A stretch of 64,000 nucleotides of DNA from Corynebacterium sp. GTDB lineage: Bacteria; Actinomycetota; Actinomycetes; Mycobacteriales; Mycobacteriaceae. This document shows positions 1 through 9,675 of this stretch, in pieces. Both the position numbers and the translations under genes were made by a program. The notes below the pieces were generated by a model, which was not told the DNA's origin, searched no databases, and was given only the letters and a program-made list of their open reading frames with translations. The stretch lies in NCBI RefSeq assembly GCF_030532715.1, contig NZ_JAUNKO010000001.1:124001-188000 (forward strand), read 5' to 3'. Numbering within the stretch: the first letter of the stretch is position 1; each line of letters begins with the position of its first letter.

Positions 1-707
1 TTTCGGTTTTGCCGGTGGAGAGAAATCGCGTGCCGCACAGGACCGTAGTGGGCTTGCACCGCCGTGCGGAAGGCGTTTGCGTCTTTGTTGCGCAATGCCT
101 CAACCATCTCTTGGTGCGATTCGATGGTGCGTTGAACATCCTCGGTAATCGGCAGGTCAAGCAGCGGAACAACCTCTGCATGGATCTGCCACAAGGCGTC
201 CGAGAGCTCTCGGATAAGTTTATTTTTCGTTCGCGCCAGCAACACCACGTGGAATTGCTGGTCCGCTTTCCCAAAGGACTCACCTTTTTCAACGTGGGCG
301 CGCATTTCGGTGACCACGCTGTCGAGGGCTTCCACGGACTCTTCATCGTGTACAGCGACAAGCTCGTCGGCGAGGGACTGCTCGAGCGCCTCGCGGGTAT
401 CAATGACCTGAAGTAAGTGATCGAAAGACTGGTCGAGGTCGAGGGTGACCCGGAGAACCATCCCCCGAACGAGGGGGGCGAGTGACATCTTTGAGATGTA
501 AGTTCCCTGCCCTTGGCACACCTGGACGATGTCGAGGGAAACAAGTGTGCGCATTGCCTCGCGCAATGACGAACGGGAGCAGCCCAGCTCCTCGCACAGC
601 TCCTTTTCGGAGGGTAGTAAATCGCCAACATGCAGGTTGTGGCGGCGAATGTAGTCTTCAATACCTTCCACCGCAGACTGCGCAGTATTTCGAGCTCGAG
701 GTACCAC
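1..707 (-). CDS. GntR-family (FadR/FCD-type) transcriptional regulator, C-terminus cut by window edge
   Basis: The minus-strand translation opens with a winged-helix GntR domain (GIEDYIRRHNLHVGDLLPSE, then ELGCSRSSLREAMRTL and QGQGTYISK), followed by a helical FadR-like effector domain (DTREALEQSLADEL, DQQFHVVLLARTKN, ALRNKDANAF). About 235 codons are visible and the gene runs off the window at base 1. Chosen start is GTG at 707, preceded by a GAGGAG ribosome-binding site; GTG at 671 is possible. It diverges from the peptide-type ABC importer operon, and an 18-bp perfect palindrome lies between them, so it probably controls that operon and itself. The effector is unknown: FCD domains usually bind small organic acids. 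Confidence 0.85.
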   Translation of the reverse strand, partial: MVPRARNTAQSAVEGIEDYIRRHNLHVGDLLPSEKELCEELGCSRSSLREAMRTLVSLDIVQVCQGQGTYISKMSLAPLVRGMVLRVTLDLDQSFDHLLQVIDTREALEQSLADELVAVHDEESVEALDSVVTEMRAHVEKGESFGKADQQFHVVLLARTKNKLIRELSDALWQIHAEVVPLLDLPITEDVQRTIESHQEMVEALRNKDANAFRTAVQAHYGPVRHAISLHRQNR

Positions 708-815
708 GTGCCATTCTCCTCACTCATAGGGTTGACCTAGAACCGTGCTTTCATCCTGCACTGATTGTCCGTCCGAAAGCCATTCGGGGAAAAATCCTTG
801 CCACTATTGTAGATC

Positions 816-833
816 ACATCAGACGTCTGATGT
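816..833. promoter_or_regulatory. Perfect 18-bp palindrome, candidate GntR operator
   Basis: ACATCAGACGTCTGATGT equals its own reverse complement. It sits 109 bp upstream of the divergent GntR start and about 195 bp upstream of the importer's first gene. The remainder of the 320-bp intergenic region (708-1027) holds a second dyad, ACAAGCTTGT near 903-912, and no gene. A role as operator is inferred from position and symmetry. Confidence 0.6.
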
Positions 834-1027
834 ACATTCAGATCACAGGATGTTTTAAGTGAGACGGACTCTACAGGATGCCCTCATGAAGAACACTGTG
901 ACACAAGCTTGTCACCATTGGGGACATGTCTCACTAGGAGCCGCCTAATATGAACTCTTGTAAGAGCTGTCATAACCAGCGGACCCGTTTGAACCCAACT
1001 TCTCATTCCTCCAGGGAAAGGACCACG

Positions 1028-2632
1028 ATGAGCAAGACTTTTACCCGTCGCAGCTTCCTCCGCATCACGGGAGCGCTTGGTGCTGCAGCCGGTCTGAGCG
1101 CGACTATCAGCGCGTGCGCACCGAGTGGCGAAAACACGAGCTCCACCAGCGTTGAACCTGCCGGCCCGGTCAAGGACGACGGCATGATCGAGGCTGCCAT
1201 CTCCTACGAACTTGGCACCAACGGTTACGACCCGATGACCACCACCTCGGCGCTGACCATTGCCGCCAACTGGCACACCCTCGAAGGTTTGACCGAGATG
1301 GACCCTGCGACGGGCGAAATCTACGCCGCCTTGGCAAAGGAACTCCCCTCCGGCGATAGCACCAGCGTTGATGTGAAGCTGCGTGACGGCGCAATGTTCC
1401 ACAACGGTGACGCAGTCACCGCCGACGACGTCGTCTTCTCCTTCGAACGCGTCCTCGACCCAGCGAACAAGTCCCTGTACGCGTCGTTCATCCCATTCAT
1501 CAAGGGCGTCACCAAGAAGGACGATTCCACCGTCACCATCACCACCGAGTACCCCACCGGCGTGCTGGCGGACCGCCTGTCCGTGGTCAAGATCGTGCCG
1601 AAGAAGGTTGTGCAGGCAGACTCTGCGGCATTCGACGCCAACCCGATCGGCTCCGGCCCGTACAAGATGACCGAAAACGGCGCCAACAAGGTTGTGAAGT
1701 TCGAACGCTTCGACAAGTACAACGGTTCCCGCCCGGCGAAGGCGGCGAAGATGACTTGGAACGTCATCCCGGACTCCTCCACCCGCATCAACTCCCTCCA
1801 GTCGAAGAGCGCGCAAGCCATCGACTCCGTCCCGTATCTCAACATTGAGCAATTGCAGGCCACCAACCAGGTGGAATCCAAGCAAGGTTTCGGCGTCCTG
1901 TTCGCCATGTTCAACAACCACTCCTCGAACCCGTTCGCGGAGATGAAGAACCGCCAGGCCTTCCTGTATGCCATCGACATGGACCGCGTGCTGGAAACCG
2001 GCATGAAGGGACAAGCCTCGGCCGCTACCTCATTCCTGCAGGAAAGCCACCCGAACTACAACAAGGCCAAGAATGTCTACACGCACGACGCAGACAAGGC
2101 CAAGAAGCTGTTCGCGGAAACCGGCTTGAAGAGCTTGCGGCTCCTGTGCACTGACCACGACTGGGTTCGCCAGTGCACCCCGCTCATCCAGGAATCCCTC
2201 AAGGAGGTCGGCATCGAGGTGGACTTCACCGAGCGCAAATCCGCCGACGTGTACAACACCATTGACGGCAAGCCGGAGGCTTTCGACGTCGTCATCGCTC
2301 CCGGTGATCCGTCCGTATTCGGCAAGGACCCCGACCTGCTGATGCGCTGGTGGTACGCCGGCGACACCTGGACCGATACCCGCATGCACTGGAAGGGTTC
2401 CGAATCGTACACCAAGGTGCAGAAGCTGCTCGACGAAGGCTTGATGGCCACCGACGAAGCCGACGCCCAGAAAACTTGGAACGAGTTGTTCGATCTGCTT
2501 TCCGAGATCGTGCCGCTGTACCCGTTGTTCCACCGCAAGACGCCGACCGCTTGGGATGGCACCACACTCAGTGATTTCAAGCCGATCGACGTGACTGGTC
2601 TGAGCTTCCTCGACGTGGGCTCTACGAAGTAG
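1028..2632 (+). CDS. ABC transporter substrate-binding lipoprotein, peptide/nickel (SBP_bac_5) family
   Basis: A 534-residue extracellular solute receptor. The N-terminus TFTRRSFLRITGALG carries a twin-arginine motif, then a hydrophobic stretch and lipobox ISAC, so it is probably exported folded by Tat and lipidated at the cysteine. The mature part has family-5 features (LEGLTEMDPATGEIYAALAK, LRDGAMFHNGDAVTADDVVF, NPIGSGPYKMTE). The ATG at 1028 is preferred over an in-frame upstream ATG at 950 because AAAGGA precedes it and the signal peptide starts properly. It is the first gene of a four-gene importer operon. Substrate may be oligopeptide, dipeptide, nickel or a similar ligand; sequence alone does not decide. 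Confidence 0.92.
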   Translation: MSKTFTRRSFLRITGALGAAAGLSATISACAPSGENTSSTSVEPAGPVKDDGMIEAAISYELGTNGYDPMTTTSALTIAANWHTLEGLTEMDPATGEIYAALAKELPSGDSTSVDVKLRDGAMFHNGDAVTADDVVFSFERVLDPANKSLYASFIPFIKGVTKKDDSTVTITTEYPTGVLADRLSVVKIVPKKVVQADSAAFDANPIGSGPYKMTENGANKVVKFERFDKYNGSRPAKAAKMTWNVIPDSSTRINSLQSKSAQAIDSVPYLNIEQLQATNQVESKQGFGVLFAMFNNHSSNPFAEMKNRQAFLYAIDMDRVLETGMKGQASAATSFLQESHPNYNKAKNVYTHDADKAKKLFAETGLKSLRLLCTDHDWVRQCTPLIQESLKEVGIEVDFTERKSADVYNTIDGKPEAFDVVIAPGDPSVFGKDPDLLMRWWYAGDTWTDTRMHWKGSESYTKVQKLLDEGLMATDEADAQKTWNELFDLLSEIVPLYPLFHRKTPTAWDGTTLSDFKPIDVTGLSFLDVGSTK

Positions 2633-2657
2633 TACTGGGCGGTTCGCACCGCTAACC

Positions 2658-2718
2658 ACACCCGGCGCGACCGCAGGTAACGCTTCACACAGTGTTATCG
2701 CGTGGCTGCGCCGGGTGT
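2658..2718 (+). promoter_or_regulatory. Intra-operon hairpin between receptor and permease genes
   Basis: Arms ACACCCGGCGC and GCGCCGGGTGT are an 11-bp perfect inverted repeat, with a further small stem (AACGCTT/AGTGTT) in the loop. Only a weak T-rich tail follows. Such hairpins usually protect the upstream receptor mRNA and partly terminate, giving more receptor than permease; that role is inferred. Confidence 0.65.
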
Positions 2719-2751
2719 TGCCATTGTTCCAACTCGTGAAGAAAAGTCGTC

Positions 2752-3717
2752 ATGTCTAACCTTCTTCGTCTTATCGGTAGGCGGCTTGTCGCCCTGCCGA
2801 TCATGATTCTGGGCGTCACCTTCCTGGTGTTTTTCGTGATGTCCTTCTCCCCCGCCGACCCGGCGCGCTTGGCACTCGGTGAGTCGGCATCCCCGGAAGC
2901 TTTGGAAGCCTACCGAGAGGCCAATGGGCTCAACGACCCCATGCTCGTCCGCTACGGCAAGTTCCTTGTCGGCATGCTGCAAGGCGATTTAGGCACCACG
3001 GCCGGCAACACCCCGGTGACGGATCAAGTCAAGCAGGCGTTCCCCATCACCCTGCAACTGACATTCCTGGGCCTCATTATCGCAGTGGTGTTCGCGCTCG
3101 TTCTGGGGGTCATTGCTGCGTTGTACCGCGACCGTTGGCCGGACCAGATCATCCGCGTGTTTTCCATCGCCGCGCTGGCCACACCATCATTCTGGTTAGC
3201 TATCCTGCTCGTGCAATGGCTGGGCACCATCCCCGGCGGCTGGGGCGTGTTCCCCGCCATTTTGTCCCGCTGGGTGCCACTAAGTGAATCCCCCGCCACG
3301 TACGCCAACAGTATTTTCCTGCCGGCGTTGGCGCTTGGTGTGCCGGTGGCAGGTTCGCTCGCCCGCGTGGTCCGCACCTCCATGGTCGAAGAGTTGGACA
3401 AAGACTATGTGCGCACTGCTATCGGTGCGGGGATTCCCAAGGCGGAGGTGATTTCGCGCAATGTGCTGCGCAACGCGCTGATCACCCCTATCACGGTGTT
3501 GGGTTTGCGCGTGGGCTACCTCATGGGTGGCGCGGTGATCATCGAAATCATCTTTAACATCCAAGCGATGGGCCAATTGATTCTCGACGGCGTGCAACGC
3601 AACGACGTGTTCCTCGTCCAAGGCGTCACGCTGACCGTTGCCGTCGCCTTCATCATTGTGAACATTGCCGTGGACATGCTGTACGTACTGGTCAATCCTA
3701 GAATCCGGAGCATCTGA
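2752..3717 (+). CDS. ABC importer permease, DppB/OppB type
   Basis: A 321-residue inner-membrane permease with about six transmembrane segments. It starts with the DppB-type segment LLRLIGRRLVALPIMILGVT and continues with DPMLVRYGKFLVGMLQGDLG. The C-terminal half holds the ABC-coupling EAA-like loop (ELDKDYVRTAIGAGIPKAEV) and ends VDMLYVLVNPRIR, all typical of the family. The stop overlaps the start of the next gene (TGATG at 3715-3719), so translation is probably coupled. It should pair with the permease half of the next protein to form the channel. Confidence 0.93.
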   Translation: MSNLLRLIGRRLVALPIMILGVTFLVFFVMSFSPADPARLALGESASPEALEAYREANGLNDPMLVRYGKFLVGMLQGDLGTTAGNTPVTDQVKQAFPITLQLTFLGLIIAVVFALVLGVIAALYRDRWPDQIIRVFSIAALATPSFWLAILLVQWLGTIPGGWGVFPAILSRWVPLSESPATYANSIFLPALALGVPVAGSLARVVRTSMVEELDKDYVRTAIGAGIPKAEVISRNVLRNALITPITVLGLRVGYLMGGAVIIEIIFNIQAMGQLILDGVQRNDVFLVQGVTLTVAVAFIIVNIAVDMLYVLVNPRIRSI

Positions 3718-5699
3718 TGCGACGCAATCTCACCACCAAACTGGAAGAAAAAGCGGGCGGGCGTTTCACTCAATTGCGCAACCTGCCCATCGCCTCCAAG
3801 ATCGCAGTTGGTTTCCTTTCGCTCGTGGTGCTACTCGCGGTGTTCGCCCCGTTGATTTCTGGCTACGATCCGCTTGCCTCCGGCACCCCGGTAGCGCCTC
3901 CGAGTGGGGAACATTGGTTCGGTACTGATGCGATTGGTCGCGATATTTTCGCTCGCGTCGCCTACGGCGCGCGTTCCTCGCTCATCATTGGCTTGTGCGC
4001 CACCGCCGCCGCCCTTGTGGTCGCCGCTGTGCTCGGTTCCATCGCCGCCACCGCCGGCAAAGTCGTGTCCGAGGTGTTGATGCGCGTGCTAGACATCGTC
4101 ATGTCGTTCCCCGGCATCGCACTCGCCGCCGTGTTCGTCGCGGTGTTCGGCAACGCCCTGCCGGTGCTTGTGTTTGCCATCGGGTTTTTGTATGTCCCGC
4201 AACTATCCCGCGTGGTGCGCGCCAATGTCATTAGTGCGTTTGGTGAGGACTACGTGTCCGCCTCCCGAGTATTGGGGGCATCCACCGCACACATTTTGCT
4301 CAAGCACGTGGCCCGCAACTGCCTAGCCCCAATCGCCGTATTTGCCACGGTGTTAGTGGCCGACGCCATCGTGTTCGAGGCTTCGCTGAGCTTTATTAGC
4401 GCCGGTGTGAAACCGCCGAACCCGTCCTGGGGCAATATCCTCGCCGACGGCAAGCAATTGCTGCTCTTTGGGGCCTGGTGGCCAACCTTCTTCCCCGGCT
4501 TAATGATCCTGTTGACGGTACTCGCGCTCAATATCCTGGCCGAGGGATTAACGGACGCGTTGGCTGCCCCGGCGGTGAAGCCAAGCGCGGCGTCGAAACC
4601 CGAAAACGAAACTGTGAGCGGCGAGAACACGCTCGGACAAACCTCCGAAGAGCAGGCTCGTGAATCGCTAAACGCCTCGTTGGCTGCGCTGGCCAAAGCG
4701 GAGGCCGAGCACAACAACCGCCTGGTGTACACCGGCGACGCCGAGCCGCTCATTGAGGTAAAGAATTTCTCCATCGCCTTCCCCAACGCCCACGGCGACG
4801 TCAACATTGTGGATAACGTGAACTTCTCGGTGCGCCCCGGCGAAACCATGGGTCTGGTCGGCGAATCCGGCTGCGGCAAATCCATCACAGCAATGGCGAT
4901 CATGGGCCTACTGCCGAAAACGGCCAAGCTGAGCGGCGAGGTGCTGTACAACGGCCGTAACCTGCTGGAACTACGTCCCGAGGAGCACAATGCGCTGCGC
5001 GGGCACGAAATCGCAATGATCTACCAGGACGCACTCAGCGCCCTGAATCCGTCGATGCTGATCCGCACACAAATGAAGCAATTGACCCGGCGTGGCGGCA
5101 AACGCTCCGCGGAGGAGCTGCTGGAGCTGGTGGGCTTGGACCCTGAGCGCACGCTGCGGTCGTATCCGCACGAGCTTTCCGGCGGCCAGCGGCAGCGCGT
5201 GCTGATCGCGATGGCGTTGACTCGGGACCCGCGGTTGTTGATCGCTGACGAGCCGACCACCGCGCTGGACGTCACGGTGCAGCACCAGGTGGTGCAGCTG
5301 CTAAACGAACTGCGCGAAAAACTCGGATTCGCAATGATTTTCGTATCTCATGACCTCGCACTAGTGGGCCGTTTGGCGCACAAGATCACGGTGATGTACG
5401 CCGGTCAGGTGGTGGAACAAGGCGCCACCAGCGAGCTACTAACCGACCCCCGCCACGAGTACACCCGCGGCCTCCTGGGCTCCGTACTGTCCATCGAAGC
5501 TGGCGTGGACCGGCTCTACCAGGTGCCCGGCACGGTGCCCTCGCCACGCGAGTTCGTCGCAGGCGACCGCTTTGCTCCGCGCTCCAGCCACCCAACGGTG
5601 GGGCTGAACGAAAAACCAACCATGCGGCACATTGCAGGCACTACGCATTCGTACGCGGCCACAGACGAGCTGCTGCACGTCCTGGGAGAATCATCATGA
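3717..5699 (+). CDS. Fused ABC importer permease (DppC type) and ATP-binding subunit (DppD type)
   Basis: A 660-residue fusion. Residues 1 to about 285 form a DppC-type permease (HWFGTDAIGRDIFARVAYGA; EAA loop FGEDYVSASRVLGAS). A charged Ala/Glu-rich linker (about 285-345) joins it to an ABC ATPase with Walker A GLVGESGCGKS near 379-389, signature LSGGQRQR near 487, Walker B LLIADEP near 505 and the oligopeptide-type C-terminal region. DppC and DppD are separate polypeptides in most bacteria, but this fusion recurs in actinobacteria. The stop overlaps the next gene by ATGA at 5696-5699. No frameshift is visible at the junction. Confidence 0.93.
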   Translation: MRRNLTTKLEEKAGGRFTQLRNLPIASKIAVGFLSLVVLLAVFAPLISGYDPLASGTPVAPPSGEHWFGTDAIGRDIFARVAYGARSSLIIGLCATAAALVVAAVLGSIAATAGKVVSEVLMRVLDIVMSFPGIALAAVFVAVFGNALPVLVFAIGFLYVPQLSRVVRANVISAFGEDYVSASRVLGASTAHILLKHVARNCLAPIAVFATVLVADAIVFEASLSFISAGVKPPNPSWGNILADGKQLLLFGAWWPTFFPGLMILLTVLALNILAEGLTDALAAPAVKPSAASKPENETVSGENTLGQTSEEQARESLNASLAALAKAEAEHNNRLVYTGDAEPLIEVKNFSIAFPNAHGDVNIVDNVNFSVRPGETMGLVGESGCGKSITAMAIMGLLPKTAKLSGEVLYNGRNLLELRPEEHNALRGHEIAMIYQDALSALNPSMLIRTQMKQLTRRGGKRSAEELLELVGLDPERTLRSYPHELSGGQRQRVLIAMALTRDPRLLIADEPTTALDVTVQHQVVQLLNELREKLGFAMIFVSHDLALVGRLAHKITVMYAGQVVEQGATSELLTDPRHEYTRGLLGSVLSIEAGVDRLYQVPGTVPSPREFVAGDRFAPRSSHPTVGLNEKPTMRHIAGTTHSYAATDELLHVLGESS

Positions 5700-6487
5700 C
5701 CGAGCGAACCCCCGTCATCGAAGTCGTCAACGGCAATGTCGTACACAAAACCCGTACCGGAAAACTCTTTCGACCGGACACCGTGCACGCCAACAAGAAC
5801 ATTCACTTCCGTGCCTTTCGCGACGAAGTCGTTGGCCTCGTCGGCGAATCCGGCTGCGGCAAGTCCACCCTGGCGCGCGTCATGGTGGGGCTACAGCCAC
5901 TGACCAGCGGATCGTTGCTGTTCCAAGGCAAGCCGATGAGTCGCAGCGGGGCGGCCCGCAGGCAACTCGGCAAAGCGGTGTCCGTAGTGTTCCAAGATCC
6001 GGCAACCTCGCTGAATCCGCGCATGACCGTCCGCGATCAGTTGCTGGATCCGCTGCGGGTGCACAAGGTGGGCTCTCCCGCTGAGCAGGAAAAACGCGTG
6101 CGCGAGTTGGTGAGCCTCGTGGGTTTGCCGCAATCCGCGCTCGAGGTACTGCCCCGCCAAATTTCCGGCGGCCAGCGCCAGCGTGTGGCCATTGCGCGCG
6201 CCCTGGCCCTTGACCCAGATTTGATTATTGCCGACGAGCCGACCTCGGCGTTAGACGTGTCCGTGCGCGCCCAGGTACTCAACCTGTTGCTCGATTTGAA
6301 GCGGGAATTCGGCCTCGGCTTGGTGTTTATTTCGCACGACATCAACACGGTGCGCTACGTCTCCGATCGCATTTGCGTTATGCTGCGCGGCGAAATCATC
6401 GAGGAAAACACCACCGACAACATTTTCAATAATGCGCAGCAGGAGTACACGCGTACTCTGCTCGCGGCGACGCCATCGTTGCTCTAG
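5696..6487 (+). CDS. ABC importer ATP-binding subunit, DppF type
   Basis: A 263-residue cytoplasmic ATPase with Walker A GLVGESGCGKST near residue 47, Q-loop VVFQDPATSLNPRM, signature ISGGQRQR near 156 and Walker B LIIADEPTSALD. It should form the ATPase heterodimer with the C-terminal half of the preceding fusion. It is shorter than typical DppF (about 320 residues) because it ends soon after QQEYTRTLLAATPSLL and lacks the extended oligopeptide-binding tail. It is the last gene of the operon, followed by a strong hairpin. Confidence 0.92.
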   Translation: MTERTPVIEVVNGNVVHKTRTGKLFRPDTVHANKNIHFRAFRDEVVGLVGESGCGKSTLARVMVGLQPLTSGSLLFQGKPMSRSGAARRQLGKAVSVVFQDPATSLNPRMTVRDQLLDPLRVHKVGSPAEQEKRVRELVSLVGLPQSALEVLPRQISGGQRQRVAIARALALDPDLIIADEPTSALDVSVRAQVLNLLLDLKREFGLGLVFISHDINTVRYVSDRICVMLRGEIIEENTTDNIFNNAQQEYTRTLLAATPSLL

Positions 6488-6512
6488 CCGCCGTGCGATC
6501 CGCTGCGCCTAC

Positions 6513-6572
6513 GCGACAGTGCCGAGGGTAGCGCCTGCACAAGGTGCCTCCCCCGGCACTGTCGCTGTTGTT
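6513..6572 (+). terminator. Terminator-like hairpin after the importer operon
   Basis: Perfect arms GCGACAGTGCCG and CGGCACTGTCGC enclose an inner region that can also pair (GAGG with CCTC), followed by TGTTGTT. The T-tract is weak for a classical intrinsic terminator, but the place and stem strength fit the end of the operon. Confidence 0.65.
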
Positions 6573-6649
6573 AACCGCCCACCCCCTTCCAGGCGGTGAG
6601 GGGTACCGCTTTCTGCCCGTTGCTCAACCACCGACTGCACCTGTGAAGC

Positions 6650-6655
6650 TACACT
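6650..6655 (+). promoter_or_regulatory. -10 element TACACT of a probable leaderless promoter
   Basis: TACACT ends 7 nt before the ATG at 6663, and no Shine-Dalgarno sequence precedes that ATG. This matches the leaderless TAnnnT arrangement known from corynebacteria. Confidence 0.5.
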
Positions 6656-6662
6656 CGGTCCA

Positions 6663-7913
6663 ATGCGGAGCGATTGTTTTGTCTTCTTTGAACCAGATTA
6701 TGCCCCTAATGGAACGGTGCAGGTCAGCTCTTTGCATTTGCCTGAGAGTTTGCTGGCGCCACGGTTACAGCGACCTCCAGCGACGGACAACGCCATCACC
6801 AAAGCGTTTTACAGCATCAGCCCGAACCTGCAGCCAGAAATTCTCGGGGATCGCTGCATTCAAGTGCGCTGCAACGACACCGACGGTTTGGTGGAGTTTG
6901 CGGTGATTCATAAGCTGGGCTTGGCGCATATAGACGGGCAACGCATCCTCATGTTCGGCGACGAATCCGCAACGTTTTCCTCCGAGACGGGCAGCTGGTT
7001 TCTCCCCGTAGCGCCCCGCGCCGGGCTGCTAGAAACTCTGCGTTATGCCGAGTCGCACCTTGCCGCCAGCCGCAACGATTTCCTAGTGATTCGCAACCTC
7101 AGCACCGATGATACGTTTGTTCAGGCGCGCCCCCGGGGTGACGGTTCGTGGCTCATCGAATATAGAAACGGTCACCAGGATCGACATTTTCAGCTCACGG
7201 TCCCCAATGTGCGTTGGGTAGCGGGGCTGATGGAGCTGTGGATGAGCCGTGACCCCCGGTTTTTGCAGCAGGCATGGACGAAAGTTGGTTACGACTTCCT
7301 TTTGTTCCAACCGGACCCCCGGCACCCCATCGGCTCGCTGAACTTTATGGAAACCCCGCTCGCCGCCCGCTACCATGCGCGACCCGCCACCTCGCAATTC
7401 TTAAACGCCGTATTGCGCGGCCTGACCACCAGAGTGTCCGCCATCCCCGGCATTTCGCTTTTCGACGCCCCGCGCATCACCGGAGACCGTTGCATCCAGG
7501 TCACCGTTGCCCAATCTTCCGCCCCGAAAATGCTACCTTTTCTGCTGGAGTTTGCGGCGAAAAACGAACTTGGCCTCTTAGATCTATTCCGCCACCTTGT
7601 ATTGCTCTTTGGCGACGAAGACTGTCGTGTCGAGGTAAGCACCCCGGAATGGAAGCTGCCAGGCGTATCATTCGCCGGGTTGACGGCGCTCTTGCACGCC
7701 GCCACCCAAGGCCTCTTCAACCACAAACCTTCGTTCGAGTTTCGGATAAAGGAATCCGGCAACCTTGTCACCGCGGAATACGAAACTGGGTTCTGGGTAC
7801 TGCGCATGGGCAGGCAGGTCATTGAAGTGAAGGAACCACCGGAGGCAGCGAAAATGATCAAGGCTTGGTGCGCACCAGAACCCGCCCGCAAGGAGCGGGC
7901 GCGCCGCGGCTAA
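6663..7913 (+). CDS. Unrecognised 416-residue protein made of two tandem homologous halves
   Basis: No known family is recognised. Residues 1 to about 205 and 215 to 416 align along their length: CFVFFEPD with DFLLFQPD, an LxxPATxxxLNA-like segment, ILGDRCIQV with [29 protein letters not shown] with LVLLFGDE, then WxLP and a final helical segment ending WM/WC. It has no signal peptide and no clear membrane segment, so it is probably cytoplasmic. It has its own promoter and converges on proS; the two 3' ends overlap by 4 bp (7910-7913). Function unknown. Confidence 0.75.
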   Translation: MRSDCFVFFEPDYAPNGTVQVSSLHLPESLLAPRLQRPPATDNAITKAFYSISPNLQPEILGDRCIQVRCNDTDGLVEFAVIHKLGLAHIDGQRILMFGDESATFSSETGSWFLPVAPRAGLLETLRYAESHLAASRNDFLVIRNLSTDDTFVQARPRGDGSWLIEYRNGHQDRHFQLTVPNVRWVAGLMELWMSRDPRFLQQAWTKVGYDFLLFQPDPRHPIGSLNFMETPLAARYHARPATSQFLNAVLRGLTTRVSAIPGISLFDAPRITGDRCIQVTVAQSSAPKMLPFLLEFAAKNELGLLDLFRHLVLLFGDEDCRVEVSTPEWKLPGVSFAGLTALLHAATQGLFNHKPSFEFRIKESGNLVTAEYETGFWVLRMGRQVIEVKEPPEAAKMIKAWCAPEPARKERARRG

Positions 7914-9661
7914 CGGACCAGTTCGCTAATGCGCGCGGCAGCGTCGGCGGCGTCCAGTTCGACGGTCTCGCCACCGCGGACCCGCAATTCCACCTTGCCT
8001 TCGGCAAACGAACGGCCCAACACCACTACATAAGGCATGCCCAACAGCTCGGAATCCTTAAACTTCACGCCGGGGCTGACTTTCGGGCGGTCGTCGAAAA
8101 GCACTTCGATACCGGACTCGGAGAGTTGCTGTACCAGGGTCTCGGCAGCTGCTGCCGCCGCGGCATCCTTGTTGGCCACCACCACGTGCACCTGATACGG
8201 CGCAATCTCCGCAGGCCAGCGCAGGCCCTTGTCGTCGTGGGCCTGTTCCGCCAACACCGCCACCAGCCGAGAAACGCCAATCCCGTAGGAACCCATCGTA
8301 GGAATCGAACGTTTTCCGTGCTCGTCAAGGATTTGCACGTCAAAGGCTTCCGTGTACTTTCGGCCCAATTGGAAAATATGGCCCATTTCGATACCGCGTT
8401 CCAACGTCAGCACGCCTTGGCCATCAGGTGCGGGATCACCTTCCAACACCTCGGCAGCTTCGATCACACCGTCGATCTGGAAATCGCGTCCGGCAACCAA
8501 CCCAACCACATGGCGCTGCGGGGCATCTGCACCCGTGATCCACGAAGTACCGCGAGCGACTCGGGCGTCGGCAAGCACGCGCACCCCGTTGGCGGCCAAA
8601 CCCACCGGCCCCACATAGCCCTTCACCAGGAACGAATGGGCCGCAAAATCCGCGTCTGAACACAACTCCACGGTGGCTGGCTCTACAGCTGCCTCGAGCC
8701 GTTTCATATCCACCTCGCGGTCGCCGGGCACAAGAATGCCCACCAATTCCGGTTCCCCGCCGGGCTGCGTCACCTTGACCATCAAACACTTGAGCGTATC
8801 CGCTGCGGTGACCTCGCGGCCGTCGACAGTAATACCTGCGCCGCGAGCCCACGCAACCAACGTCTCAATCGTCTCGGATTCGGGCGTCTCATACACCACC
8901 GCCTCCGGCAAACCTTCGATATCACGTTCGGGCGCGGGTTGAGTTACCACCGCCTCCACGTTCGCCGCATAATCACCTTCCGTGGCACGCACAAACGTGT
9001 CCTCACCGTTGGGGGAAATAGCGAGGAACTCCTCAGACGCGGAGCCGCCCATGGCGCCGGACGTAGCCTTACAAATCACATATTCCACACCAAGGCGATC
9101 AAAAATCCGCTGGTAGGCGCGGCGGTGCGCCTGGTAAGAAGCCTCCAAACCAGCGTCGGTCATGTCAAATGAATAGGAATCCTTCATCACAAACTCACGC
9201 CCGCGCAGAATGCCCGCTCTGGGACGCTCCTCGTCGCGGTACTTCGTCTGCACTTGATACAGCGTGACCGGGAAATCTTTATACGAGGAGTACATATCTT
9301 TGACCGCCAGTGTGAACATTTCCTCGTGCGTAGGCCCGAGCAAATAATCCGCGCCCTTGCGGTCATGCAGCCGGAATAGCCCGGCACCGTACTCCGTCCA
9401 CCGGTTCGAAACCTCGTAAGGTTCGCGGGGCAGCAACGCGGGGAAAGAAATCTCCTGCGCCCCAATCGCCGCCATTTCCTCGCGCACCACCCGCTCAATG
9501 TTGCGCAACACCTTCAGCCCCAGCGGCAACCACGAATACACACCCGGGGCGACGCGGCGAATATAGCCAGCGCGAACAAGGAGCTTGTGGCTGGGGACCT
9601 CAGCATCAGCCGGATCCTCACGCAAGGTACGCAAAAAGAGCGTAGACATACGAGTAATCAT
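7910..9661 (-). CDS. proS: Prolyl-tRNA synthetase
   Basis: A 583-residue class II aminoacyl-tRNA synthetase charging tRNA-Pro. Motif 2 ([22 protein letters not shown]) and motif 3 ([17 protein letters not shown]) are intact. The long insertion between them (about residues 225-400, with [10 protein letters not shown]) is the bacterial editing domain that clears mischarged Ala, and a C-terminal anticodon-binding domain follows. The start [17 protein letters not shown] matches the corynebacterial family start. No Shine-Dalgarno precedes the ATG; a TAAACT -10 lies 8 nt upstream, so the mRNA is probably leaderless. Confidence 0.97.
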   Translation of the reverse strand: MITRMSTLFLRTLREDPADAEVPSHKLLVRAGYIRRVAPGVYSWLPLGLKVLRNIERVVREEMAAIGAQEISFPALLPREPYEVSNRWTEYGAGLFRLHDRKGADYLLGPTHEEMFTLAVKDMYSSYKDFPVTLYQVQTKYRDEERPRAGILRGREFVMKDSYSFDMTDAGLEASYQAHRRAYQRIFDRLGVEYVICKATSGAMGGSASEEFLAISPNGEDTFVRATEGDYAANVEAVVTQPAPERDIEGLPEAVVYETPESETIETLVAWARGAGITVDGREVTAADTLKCLMVKVTQPGGEPELVGILVPGDREVDMKRLEAAVEPATVELCSDADFAAHSFLVKGYVGPVGLAANGVRVLADARVARGTSWITGADAPQRHVVGLVAGRDFQIDGVIEAAEVLEGDPAPDGQGVLTLERGIEMGHIFQLGRKYTEAFDVQILDEHGKRSIPTMGSYGIGVSRLVAVLAEQAHDDKGLRWPAEIAPYQVHVVVANKDAAAAAAAETLVQQLSESGIEVLFDDRPKVSPGVKFKDSELLGMPYVVVLGRSFAEGKVELRVRGGETVELDAADAAARISELVR

Positions 9662-9669
9662 GCTTGGTT

Positions 9670-9675
9670 AGTTTA
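9670..9675 (-). promoter_or_regulatory. -10 element TAAACT of proS, probable leaderless promoter
   Basis: On the minus strand TAAACT ends 8 nt before the proS ATG. An inverted repeat (9676-9704) starts directly upstream of it. Confidence 0.55.

Noticed and set aside
884..2014. Long minus-strand frame opposite the substrate-binding gene
   Set aside because: It is the antisense of a well-supported lipoprotein gene with biased codons; the residues show no domain.
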